Positions 14,758-21,982 of a stretch of DNA of 36,532 nucleotides are shown piece by piece (position 1 is the first letter of the stretch; the number at the start of each line of letters is the position of its first letter). The stretch comes from Sphaerisporangium perillae (GTDB taxonomy: Bacteria > Actinomycetota > Actinomycetes > Streptosporangiales > Streptosporangiaceae). The translations under genes were made by a program, and so were the position numbers. The notes beneath the pieces were generated by a model. The model worked only from the letters and a program-made list of their open reading frames with translations. It was not told where the DNA came from and ran no database searches. Where the stretch lies: positions 1-36,532 of the forward strand of contig NZ_JALLPO010000067.1 of NCBI RefSeq assembly GCF_023276435.1. Direction: 5' to 3'.

Positions 14758-14844
14758 CGGCCCGGCTCGGGAAATACTCCCTGACCTGGGTCTTTGCTCG
14801 TGGAGCGGGTGACGGGAATCGAACCCGCGCTGTCAGCTTGGGAA
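14758..14844 (-). other. tRNA-Gly(CCC) 3' half with its terminator; attachment scar B
   Basis: The minus strand from 14844 reads TTCCCAAGCTGACAGCGCGG and then the T arm and CACCCGC-T-CCA, as in scar A, followed by the same imperfect terminator hairpin. 14778-14844 equals 7947-8013 inverted with 3 mismatches in 67. The 5' half of the tRNA is missing here too. Because the copies face each other, this is not a simple attL/attR pair of one element. Confidence 0.75.
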
Positions 14845-14945
14845 GCCTTCACCACCATACAGTCTGAGCTGCGGAAACGCTGACCTGAGCCTATGCGGGT
14901 CGAGTGACCGTGAGTCCCCGTGAATCCCCACCGGTCGCCGACCGT

Positions 14946-14977
14946 ACGGGCACGCAACGGGCACGCAACGGGCACGC
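14946..14977 (+). repeat. ACGGGCACGCA tandem repeats (arm-type site candidates, right of scar B)
   Basis: Three tandem 11-bp units (ACGGGCACGCA, ACGGGCACGCA, ACGGGCACGC), about 100 bp from scar B. They share the GGCACG core and the 11-bp period with the pair at 14709-14729 on the other side of the scar. Confidence 0.5.
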
Positions 14978-14994
14978 CCGGCCGGCGCCTGCGG

Positions 14995-15073
14995 TCAGGC
15001 GGCCACCTTCTTCTTGAGGGACTGATCTCCAGCTAACGGGACCTGTGGCACCCTCATGCTCATCGTGTTGACC
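14995..15073 (-). pseudogene. possible C-terminal tail of an integrase (weak)
   Basis: The minus strand reads VPLAGDQSLKKKVAA and then TGA at 14995-14997, directly before the tandem GGCACG repeats and scar B. An integrase gene ending next to its arm sites and core is the normal order in actinomycete integrative elements. Only about 25 residues are available and none is diagnostic. Confidence 0.2.
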
Positions 15074-15229
15074 TTGACTCCAAGCGGCCACGTAGACCAG
15101 GGGCCTTGACGTCGGGATCGCCGACGCAGCATTGCTGATCACCAGGCCGCCGTACGAGTGACCGACCAGGATGATCGGGCCGTTGATGCTGCGCAGCACG
15201 TCCTTGACCACGGCCTTACCGATGGACAT
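15074..15229 (-). pseudogene. alpha/beta hydrolase internal fragment (nucleophile elbow)
   Basis: About 52 residues: KAVVKDVLRSINGPIILVG, then HSYGGLVISNAASAIP, ending LVYVAAWS. G-H-S-Y-G-G is the nucleophile elbow of an alpha/beta hydrolase, followed by strand beta6 as in small esterase-like hydrolases. The first ~70 residues and the C-terminal half with Asp and His are gone. It is divergent from the intact TetR gene and next to its likely operators, so the intact gene was probably that regulator's target. Confidence 0.6.
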
Positions 15230-15285
15230 CGGGGCGGTCCGTACTCGAAAGACGACGAGCCACTGGACCAACTCTTCTGCGAGGC

Positions 15286-15360
15286 AGAACGTTCTATCTC
15301 CGCAAAGCATGGCAATCTTCGGCGCAGACTGTCAAGACCGAACGTTCTACCCACTAGGAT
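15286..15360. promoter_or_regulatory. TetR operators and leaderless promoter
   Basis: Two copies of GAACGTTCTA: 15287-15296, within the perfect palindrome AGAACGTTCT (15286-15295), and 15340-15349, with palindrome GAACGTTC (15340-15347). Their centres are 53 bp apart (about five helical turns). TAGGAT at 15355-15360 is six bases before the TetR ATG, so its transcript is probably leaderless. The second operator lies just upstream of that -10, consistent with autorepression. Confidence 0.6.
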
Positions 15361-15366
15361 GGTGGC

Positions 15367-15975
15367 ATGCGCAGCCAATCCGAAGGCCGGCCGTCCGAAG
15401 CGCGGTCCCGGCTGCTCAACACAGCCACCCGGCTCTTCTACGCGGAGGGCATCCACGCCGTCGGCATCGATCGCATCGTCGCCGAAGCGCAGGTGACGCG
15501 AGCCACCCTCTACCGGCACTTCCCCGGCAAGGAAGACCTTGTCCTCGCCTACCTGAACGAGGTCGACCAGGCCATGCGAGGCCAGGCGGACGAGGCTTTC
15601 GCCGCCGGACTACCGGCCGCCGACACCATCCGGGCCCTCAGCACGTCCATCGCCCAGGGCATCCAGTCCCCCGGCTTCCGGGGATGCGCGTTCCTCAACG
15701 CTGCCGCCGAGTATCCCGACCTCGAGTCCCCGGTGCGCAAGGCCGTGCTCGCCCACCGCCAATGGTTCCTGGAAACCGTCACGGAACTGCTGGCCAGGAT
15801 CCAGGAGACCGGCGCCGAGCCCGCCGCCCGCCACTTCGTGATGATGCGCGACGGCGCCATGGCCGCCGGCTGCCTGTTCGACCCGGTACTGATCTGCGAG
15901 ACCTTCCTGCGCGGAGTCGACAGGCTCCTGCAGGTTTATGCCGCCACCGACTACGTCGGACCGGCGGGGGCCTGA
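15367..15975 (+). CDS. TetR-family transcriptional regulator
   Basis: 202 residues. The N-terminal HTH is complete: RSRLLNTATRLFYAEGIHAV, then GIDRIVAEAQVTRATLYRHF and PGKEDLVLAYL (residues ~12-58). The C-terminal ligand domain (~75-200) contains SPGFRGCAFLNAAAEYPD, a pattern common in regulators of the YxaF/LmrA-like branch that control neighbouring oxidoreductase or hydrolase genes. The divergent partner here is only a hydrolase stump, so the regulator may have lost its target. Confidence 0.9.
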   Translation: MRSQSEGRPSEARSRLLNTATRLFYAEGIHAVGIDRIVAEAQVTRATLYRHFPGKEDLVLAYLNEVDQAMRGQADEAFAAGLPAADTIRALSTSIAQGIQSPGFRGCAFLNAAAEYPDLESPVRKAVLAHRQWFLETVTELLARIQETGAEPAARHFVMMRDGAMAAGCLFDPVLICETFLRGVDRLLQVYAATDYVGPAGA

Positions 15976-16119
15976 AGCCGCCATCAACGCACCTGCGCGT
16001 TCACCATCGAGCCCGGCAGAACGGCGATCGTCGCCTGCCGGTGTTAAGACACACGCAGGCCTCCGCTCAGGAATGAAGCGGTCGAGCACTGCTGGCCCTC
16101 GCCGTGGTGGTGATGGAAG

Positions 16120-16595
16120 ATGGCCGGTGTGGTGGGCAAGCCCCGGAAGTGTGCGGTGTGCGGGCGGCGGTTGCGGGCCGGATCCACGGCGCGGCGGCGG
16201 TGTTGCTCGCCGGCATGGGGGATGCGGGCCTATCCAGCGCGCAAGCGTGCCCTTCAGCGGCAGATGCCGGTCGCGACGCTGATCTCCGCGGCGGCCGCGG
16301 CGTGGTTTGAGCAGGCCGACGCCCGCCCGGCCCGCATCACGGCCTGGGCGCATTGCCCCAGGACGGCGTGGTGGTGTGGGCGGGAGCGCGGCACCGCACC
16401 TGCCGGGCCGGGGAACAACAGCTGAGGTACGACCGTGCGGCTGCGCCGCACCCAGCGCCAATGCCGAGCCCGGCGCACGGTGTGCGGGATGCTGCTGGGC
16501 GCCGGTCTGGAACGAGTCTGGCATCACTGCCGCGCGCACCGGTTCTTCTCCACCGCTCGCTGGCGCACCGACACCGTCGGACTGGTGTTGTGTGA
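16120..16595 (+). pseudogene. frameshifted small zinc-finger protein of mobile-element type
   Basis: The frame starting at 16120 reads KCAVCGRRLRAGSTARRRCC, then SPAW, AYPARKRALQ and AAAAWFEQADARPARITAW. A C-x2-C ... C-C pair and the RAY-x-RKRA helix resemble actinobacterial proteins with an N-terminal zinc finger of the form C-xx-CG...RYCSPACRQRAY. The protein signal jumps frame around 16350: VVVWAGARHRTCRAGEQQLR continues in the next frame. The C-R-Q that should follow SPA is also altered. I judge it a dead gene. Confidence 0.4.
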
Positions 16596-16614
16596 CCTGG
16601 TCGTGGCCCGAAGG
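16435..16614 (+). pseudogene. DDE transposase N-terminal fragment (IS701/IS4-type)
   Basis: Residues 15-60 of this frame, CGMLLGAGLERVWHHCRAHR then FFSTARWRTDTVGLVLCDLV, match the region before the first catalytic Asp in IS701/DDE_5-type transposases. The frame leaves the family after VVAR and joins another transposase piece. Confidence 0.5.
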
Positions 16615-16686
16615 ACCATCGGCACCCTATGCCGCGAACTCCTGGACAGCATGCTCATCCTCAACGAGCACCAGATCGCCAGCTGA
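16615..16686 (+). pseudogene. integrase-core transposase fragment fused to the previous one
   Basis: TIGTLCRELLDSMLILNEHQ and a stop at 16684-16686. RREXLDxMLILNERHL is a hallmark of rve-type transposases just after the catalytic Glu. Here it is joined in frame to an unrelated DDE fragment, making a chimera of two insertion sequences. Confidence 0.45.
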
Positions 16687-16723
16687 AACCACCGAGAATC
16701 GGCAGGTCAGACATCGAGTCCCA

Positions 16724-17107
16724 TTATTGAGCCCCACAGGCCTCGAACTCGGCGACCATGGCGAGGGTCTGCAGGAACAGCCGCTCGAACGGGTCGTTCC
16801 AGTCGTAGACGGATGTGCCGAGGCCGAACAGGACACCGCGGCCGGACAGGGCGGTGAGGATCTCGTTGGCCTCGGCCATGTTGCGGGCGAACCGGTCGAA
16901 CTTGGTCACGGTGAAGACGCTGCCGTCCCATACGGCGGCGAGGGCCTGGTCGAGTCCGGCGCGGTTGCGGCGGGTGGTGCCGGAGAAGCCGCGGTCGATA
17001 TAGATCCGGTCTTCGGGGACGCCGAGGGCCAGGAGCTGTTCGGTCTGGATGATCACGTCTTGCTCGTCGGTCGAGCAGCGGGCGTAGCCGACGCGGGTTC
17101 CGTTCAC
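16724..17107 (-). CDS. serine recombinase (resolvase), C-terminally truncated
   Basis: 127 residues from GTG 17107 (VNGTRVGYARCSTDEQ). The catalytic domain shows Ser in YARCSTDEQ, DRGFSGTTRRNRAGLDQAL, TVTKFDRFARNMAEANEIL with the Arg pair, and DPFERLFLQTLAMVAEFEA. It ends abruptly at FEACGAQ, where helix E and a C-terminal HTH should follow (typically ~190 residues). It has lost its DNA-binding domain and is probably inactive. A clear res-like site lies just upstream (17117-17228). Confidence 0.75.
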   Translation of the reverse strand: MNGTRVGYARCSTDEQDVIIQTEQLLALGVPEDRIYIDRGFSGTTRRNRAGLDQALAAVWDGSVFTVTKFDRFARNMAEANEILTALSGRGVLFGLGTSVYDWNDPFERLFLQTLAMVAEFEACGAQ

Positions 17108-17116
17108 GCCCTCAAG

Positions 17117-17228
17117 TGTTCCGTATAGCCCCCCATCACCAGTTCCCGGAACAGCTAAACGGAACACCTTGACCTGTGCGCTCAGCCTGATCGCTCGGTG
17201 TTCCGGTGGGGGATCCCCTTACGGAACA
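17117..17228. promoter_or_regulatory. res-like site with five TGTTCCG subsites
   Basis: The heptamer TGTTCCG occurs in plus orientation at 17117-17123 and 17199-17205, and inverted (CGGAACA) at 17147-17153, 17160-17166 and 17222-17228. The pair 17199-17228 is a 30-bp dyad whose centre carries the perfect palindrome GGGGATCCCC (17209-17218) on the same axis, the geometry of a crossover site. The others would be accessory subsites. It lies between the truncated resolvase gene and the beheaded TetR gene. Confidence 0.65.
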
Positions 17229-17296
17229 GCGCAGCTCAGGCCGACCGGAGGCAGAAGGGGTGTCCGGCCGGGCTGGCGTAGACCCGGCGCGCTCAT

Positions 17297-17773
17297 GTAG
17301 AAGAGATCGCCCGGCGAGCTGAAGTGGCGGTCGGCACGTTCTACCGCCACTTCGAGACACGCGAAGCCCTCGTCGAGGAGGTCTACCGCCAGGAGGTCGA
17401 CGAGCTATGCGCCGCACCCGCGCAACTTCTCAACCGGCATGCCCCGGACGAGGCGTTGCGACGATTCCTGCTGCTGCTCGTGGAGCACGCAGCCGTGGGC
17501 AAGGGGATGGCCGTCGCGCTGGAGAGCATCATGGCGACGGATTCACCGATCTTCGACGACGCCCGCATGCAGATGGCACAGGCTCTCGATCAGCTACTCA
17601 AGGTGGGCGCAGCAGGTGGCACCATCCGTGGCGACGTCAGCGGACGCACACTGCTGCGCGCGCTGGGGGGCATCTGCGGCATGCATGCCACGGAGGGCTG
17701 GCGGGACGAAGCCGTGCGCATCACGGAGATCCTCTTCGACGGCCTGCGTTTCGGCGCACAGAACGCAGACTGA
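17297..17773 (+). pseudogene. TetR-family regulator lacking the N-terminal HTH start
   Basis: In-frame sequence from 17297 reads VEEIARRAEVAVGTFYRHFE, the recognition half of a TetR HTH, followed by a full ligand domain (ALRRFLLLLVEHAAVGKGMA, ..., LLRALGGICGM). An in-frame TAG stands at ~17278-17280 and the first ~30 residues are missing. The only start inside is GTG 17324, which would begin in the recognition helix. The break coincides with the edge of the res-like site, so a transposon end probably replaced the 5' end. The C-terminal domain resembles the SbtR-like group. Confidence 0.7.
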
Positions 17774-17811
17774 GCCGACGCGCGTTGCACTGACGAGGCG
17801 TGCGTCCCCCG

Positions 17812-18159
<348 letters not shown>

Positions 18160-18376
18160 CAGCAGTCGCTGCCGCGAGAGCCACGTCCAGAGAGCTCGGG
18201 CAGGCCGGTACGCGACTCCTCGGCTTCACCACCGTTGCAACAACCTCAGCGAATAGGAAGAAGCTTCACCAATCCTGAGATTCCATCAACCGCCGGGCCG
18301 ACATCCTCTACATGGACTATGCCCTGACCCTGGGGCCTAACGGACTACAGAGACCCGCAGGAACTCCGGGGCTATT

Positions 18377-18600
18377 CCTTATCCGCAGGCGCGTGACTGG
18401 GCCGTGCGCGACTACCGCATGTGGCTGCTACACGACGGCCCCGCCAAACGTAGCCGCGTCTACGTCAACTCCGCCCTCACCGCGCTGGACGACTTCCACA
18501 CCCGCCGGGGCCTGGGCAAGGCCAACGTCACCCGGGAAGACCTGCCTAGGAGCGCGCCCCGCGCGCTGGAAGAGCGCGCCCGGGCGGGCTCGGCGGGAAG
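18377..18600 (+). pseudogene. tyrosine recombinase / phage-type integrase N-terminal fragment
   Basis: YPQARDWAVRDYRMWLLHDG, then YVNSALTALDDFHTRRGLGK and ANVTREDLP, fits the SAM-like core-binding domain of actinobacterial tyrosine recombinases. The first ~40 residues and the entire catalytic domain (R-H-R-Y) are missing. It converges on the coiled-coil gene, which is often linked to such recombinases. Confidence 0.6.
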
Positions 18601-18611
18601 CGTCTTGCTGG

Positions 18612-19832
18612 TCAACCGCGGAGTTCGGCGGTGACCGCGCGCTCGCGTAGCTGGGCGGACTCGGCGCGGAGCGTCTCGGTCTGGGCCCGCAGGTCTTCGA
18701 CCCTGGCCCGCTCGACCTCCAGAAGGGCGGCCAGCCGGTCGCGTTCGGCGACCGCGGCGCGTTCGCTCTCACGGGCCTTCGCCACCGCCTCGGCCGCCTG
18801 CTCCCCGGCGGCGCGCACACTGGCCTCGGCCCGCCGTTCGGCCCCGGCCGCCCGGGCGGCGGCTTGGGCGGCGTCGGCGGCGGACCGCGCGGCCTCCCCC
18901 ACCGCGTCGGCCCTGGCCTGCTCGGCGCTTTCCGCCCGCGTCTCCGCCCGGCCCCGTTCGGCCTCGGCGGCCTGAGCCCGCGCGATCGCCGCGGCGGCCG
19001 CCTGCTCGGCCTCCACCCTGGCCCGCCGGGCCAGCTCGGCCTCGGTGCGTGCGGCGTCGCGCTCGCTGCCGGCCTGTTCCGCGCGCCGCTCGGCCTCCTC
19101 GGCGAGCCGCCGCGCCAGGACGGCCTCGGCGCGCGCCTCCCGCACCTCGGCCGCCGAGGCCTCGGCCCGCTCGCCCATCTCGCGTACCGCCTGGTCGCGC
19201 GCCGTCTCGGCCCGGGCGGCGCGCCGGTTGGCCTCCTCGGCCGCCTGCTTGGCGTGCCGTTCGGTGGTGGCGGCCTCCCGCAGGGCGGCCAGCGCCTGCT
19301 CGCGCGCCTGCTCGGCGTCCGACAGGGCGGTGTCGCGGTCGGCGTTGGCCTCGCGTACTCGCTCGCGCATCTCGTCGCGTTCCCTGCGGGCGTGCTCGCT
19401 GGCCTCGCGCGCCAGCCGTACCTGCTCGAAGGCCTGCTCCCGCTCGGTGCGGGCGATGGCCACGCGCGTGTGCGCCTCGGCCTGGACCGCGCTCAGCTTG
19501 GCCTCCACCCCGGCGGGGCTCAGCTCGTCGGCCAGCACCTGCGCCAGCGGCGCGATGGCCGCAGCCAGCCCCTTCTCCATGCGATCGTACAGATCCTCGG
19601 CGCGGGCCAGGGCCCCTTCCAGGCCCGGGGTGGCGCGGCGCAGCTCGCGTTCCCTCTTGGCCGCGGCCTGGCAGTCGCTCTGCGGGCAGTACTCCTTGGG
19701 CCGGCCGCGGCCGCCGCGCCGCTCGATCGCCGCCCCGCAGTGCTTGCACGCCGTCACCCCGCCCGTCACCGGACCCTCCCCGGCCCGGTCACCGCGCGCG
19801 CTGTGCTCATCACCCGCCGCCTTGATCGCCAC
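18612..19832 (-). CDS. large zinc-finger / coiled-coil protein (KfrA-like architecture)
   Basis: 406 residues from GTG 19832. Residues ~29-66 carry a probable zinc ribbon, C-x2-C (CKHCGAAIERRGGRGRPKEY) then CPQSDCQAAAKR. From ~75 to the end it is one continuous, Ala/Glu/Arg-rich coiled coil (EREQAFEQVRLAREASEHAR and many similar stretches) of more than 300 residues. There is no membrane segment. The architecture, a small N-terminal nucleic-acid-binding head plus a long alpha-helical tail, is that of KfrA-type plasmid proteins, though the head here is not the KfrA HTH. It may organise DNA or partition an element; this is inference. An AT-rich palindrome 17 bp upstream is a candidate autoregulatory site. 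Confidence 0.75.
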   Translation of the reverse strand: MAIKAAGDEHSARGDRAGEGPVTGGVTACKHCGAAIERRGGRGRPKEYCPQSDCQAAAKRERELRRATPGLEGALARAEDLYDRMEKGLAAAIAPLAQVLADELSPAGVEAKLSAVQAEAHTRVAIARTEREQAFEQVRLAREASEHARRERDEMRERVREANADRDTALSDAEQAREQALAALREAATTERHAKQAAEEANRRAARAETARDQAVREMGERAEASAAEVREARAEAVLARRLAEEAERRAEQAGSERDAARTEAELARRARVEAEQAAAAAIARAQAAEAERGRAETRAESAEQARADAVGEAARSAADAAQAAARAAGAERRAEASVRAAGEQAAEAVAKARESERAAVAERDRLAALLEVERARVEDLRAQTETLRAESAQLRERAVTAELRG

Positions 19833-19848
19833 ACCGGCATCGTAGCAG

Positions 19849-19880
19849 TTTCTAATTTCTAGAAATCAAAAATCAAAAAT
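19849..19880. promoter_or_regulatory. AT-rich operator/promoter of the coiled-coil gene
   Basis: A 32-bp AT-rich island in GC-rich surroundings. It holds the 12-bp perfect palindrome ATTTCTAGAAAT (19855-19866), TTTCTA repeated at 7-bp spacing (19849 and 19856), and two ATCAAAAA units (19865-19879). Confidence 0.55.
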
Positions 19881-20038
19881 AGCGATCTGTTGCGCATCGA
19901 CCGAGCAAGGTAACTAACGAGAAGGAGACTTCCCGCAAGTTATCGAGGACGGCCACCGAACCGGGGTCTTCTCCCAACGTGTTGCGATCGGTCGTTTACG
20001 AGAGCGGCCAGTCATGCTCCGTGACCATCACGCGGCGC

Positions 20039-20932
20039 TCACCGGTTCTGTCGATCGGCGGTGCCGGGGCTGCTGGTGGGCGAGATGTTCTCAGTGGCGG
20101 CCCAGGTGGCGAGGAGTTGTAGGGCGTCGTGCTCGGGGCTGCCGGGTCCGGCGGTGTAGGCGGTGAGGGTCAGGCCGGGCTGTGCGGGCAGTTCCATTGC
20201 GTCGAAGTTCAGGGTGAGGGCGCCGACGGCGGGGTGGTAGAAGGCTTTGCGGCCGGTGTGATGCAGGCGCACGTTGTGCTTGGCCCAGGCGGTGCGGAAG
20301 TCCTCGCTGCGGGTGACGAGCTCTCCGACGAGTCCGGTGAGGTCGCTGTCGTGCGGGGCCCGTCCGGCCTCGGTGCGCAGCAGGGAGACGGTGGTGTTCA
20401 GGGACTCGTCCCAGTCGGGGAAGAAGTCGCGGCCGCGCGGGTCGAGGAATTGGAAGCGGGCGATGTTGACGGGGAGGGGTGCGTTCTCGGTGAACAGGGG
20501 CGCGTACAGGGCGCGGCCGAGGGGGTTGGCGGCGAGGATGTCCAGGCGGCCGTTGCGGATGAAGGCCGGTGAGTCGGTCATGGAGTCCAGGACGCGCAGG
20601 ACGCTGTCCGGGAGGGGGCCGCGGGCGCGCTTGCGGTGGGTGGGGCGTTTGGCGGCGGTGCGGGCCAGGTCGTAGAGGTGGGCGTGTTCGGCGTCGTCGA
20701 GCTGGAGCGCGCCTGCGACGGCGTCGAGGACTTCCTCGGAGGCCCCGGCGATGTGGCCGCGTTCCAGGCGGACGTAGTAGTCGATGCTGACGCCGGCGAG
20801 CAGGGCGACTTCCTCGCGGCGCAGGCCCGGCACGCGCCGGTTTCCGCCGTAGGCGGGCAGCCCGGCCTGTTGCGGGGTGATCTTGGCGCGGCGGGAGGCC
20901 AGGAACTCGCGGATGTCGCTCTCGGTGCTCAC
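20039..20932 (-). CDS. XRE-family regulator with MmyB-like ligand domain
   Basis: 297 residues from GTG 20932. The HTH at ~3-70 has the family signature REFLASRRAKITPQQAGLP, then RRVPGLRREEVALLAGVSID and YYVRLERG. Residues ~105-275 form the MmyB-like ligand-binding domain: DSMTDSPAFIRNGRLDILAA, ARFQFLDPRGRDFFPDWDES, and LTGLVGELVTRSEDFRTAWA, which binds fatty acids in the structurally known member. These regulators usually sit beside short-chain dehydrogenases or cupin/CMD genes. Here it is divergent from a CMD/cupin pair with a 209-bp gap, and I infer that it controls them. Confidence 0.9.
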   Translation of the reverse strand: MSTESDIREFLASRRAKITPQQAGLPAYGGNRRVPGLRREEVALLAGVSIDYYVRLERGHIAGASEEVLDAVAGALQLDDAEHAHLYDLARTAAKRPTHRKRARGPLPDSVLRVLDSMTDSPAFIRNGRLDILAANPLGRALYAPLFTENAPLPVNIARFQFLDPRGRDFFPDWDESLNTTVSLLRTEAGRAPHDSDLTGLVGELVTRSEDFRTAWAKHNVRLHHTGRKAFYHPAVGALTLNFDAMELPAQPGLTLTAYTAGPGSPEHDALQLLATWAATENISPTSSPGTADRQNR

Positions 20933-21141
20933 GCATTCCAGGCTAAGCCGGTCGGCTCACGGGTGGGGGGTCCTCTCAGTACCTGTAGGCCCAGGCCCTC
21001 CCTCACCTCTGATCTGCGGTTTCCTCGATATCGGCAGCGGTTGAGACCCCCGGATCCCGGGCTGTGGCGGCTGCCGAAGAACCGTCCCCGCCACACAGTG
21101 GTCTTGACCGGCCCGCACCGTTTTGATCAAGGAGTCAGCAC

Positions 21142-21465
21142 ATGCCGAAGCAGTCCGCACCCCAGGAGCTTGCCGCCATCGCGCCGAAGCTCGTCGAGGT
21201 CACCAACGAGGTGCTCTTCGCCGACGTCTGGGAGCGCCCCGGGCTGTCCCCGCGCGACCGCAGCCTGGTCACCGTGAGTGTGCTGGCCGCCCTCTACCGC
21301 TCCGAGCAGCTCGGCTACCACCTGGGCGTCGCCCTGGACAACGGCCTGAGCGTCGAGGAGCTGTCCGAGGCCATCACCCACCTCGCCTTCTACGCGGGCT
21401 GGCCCAACGCCATGACCGCGATCAACCAGCTCAAGGCGATTGCAGACGACCGTAACGCCGCCTGA
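21142..21465 (+). CDS. carboxymuconolactone decarboxylase (CMD) family protein
   Basis: 107 residues from ATG 21142, with AAGGAG seven bases upstream. It is a single all-helical CMD domain: VTNEVLFADVWERPGLSPRD, LVTVSVLAALYRSEQLGYHL, then GLSVEELSEAITHLAFYAGW. The CxxCxxxH redox motif of AhpD-type members is absent; RSEQLGYHL stands in its place, as in PcaC-like proteins. Substrate unknown. It lies 42 bp before a cupin gene in a likely operon; the pair is widespread in Actinobacteria and Proteobacteria. Confidence 0.9.
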   Translation: MPKQSAPQELAAIAPKLVEVTNEVLFADVWERPGLSPRDRSLVTVSVLAALYRSEQLGYHLGVALDNGLSVEELSEAITHLAFYAGWPNAMTAINQLKAIADDRNAA

Positions 21466-21507
21466 CCGCGCTGACGCCAAGCCCCCTCACGATGAAGGAA
21501 TAGAGCC

Positions 21508-21918
21508 ATGGAACACATTGCCTCCACCCCCACCATGAAGGCCCCGGCCGAGCGCTTCACCGGCGACGTCTACCTCAACATGATCGAGGCCCCCACCGAG
21601 CCCGCCCGCCTCGCGGCCGGCCTGGTGCGCTTCACTCCCGGCGCCCGCACCAACTGGCACTCCCACGCCAACGGCCAGGTCCTCTACGTCACCGATGGCG
21701 TCGGCCTGGTCGGCACCCGTGACGGCAGCGTCGTGCGCATCAGCGCCGGGCAGACACTCAAGTGTCCGGCCGGCGAGGAGCACTGGCACGGGGCGACCGA
21801 CACCAACCTCATGGCGCACATCGCCCTCGTGGTCGGTGACGGCAACGGCGACGGCACCACCTGGCTGGAGCCCGTCACCGACGCGCAGTACGACGCCGCC
21901 CTCGCCGGCAGTCACTGA
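21508..21918 (+). CDS. cupin-domain protein
   Basis: 136 residues from ATG 21508, with AAGGA at ~21496. Cupin motif 1 is GARTNWHSHANGQVLYVTDG, with ligands His51, His53 and Gln57. Motif 2 is CPAGEEHWHGATDT, with His92 or His94. A single small beta-barrel binds one metal ion. Together with the CMD protein upstream it forms a pair regulated by the divergent XRE protein; possibly a lactonase, isomerase or quinone-related activity, but this cannot be decided by sequence. Confidence 0.9.
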   Translation: MEHIASTPTMKAPAERFTGDVYLNMIEAPTEPARLAAGLVRFTPGARTNWHSHANGQVLYVTDGVGLVGTRDGSVVRISAGQTLKCPAGEEHWHGATDTNLMAHIALVVGDGNGDGTTWLEPVTDAQYDAALAGSH

Positions 21919-21982
21919 CCGACCGGCCGGCCCGCCCCTCTCCCACGCCACCGCGCGGGAGGCAACAGGCGAAGCCCGGGCA

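Noticed and set aside
14946..14977. CRISPR array
   Set aside because: The 11-bp units are back to back with no spacers; no cas genes nearby. They fit integrase arm sites better.
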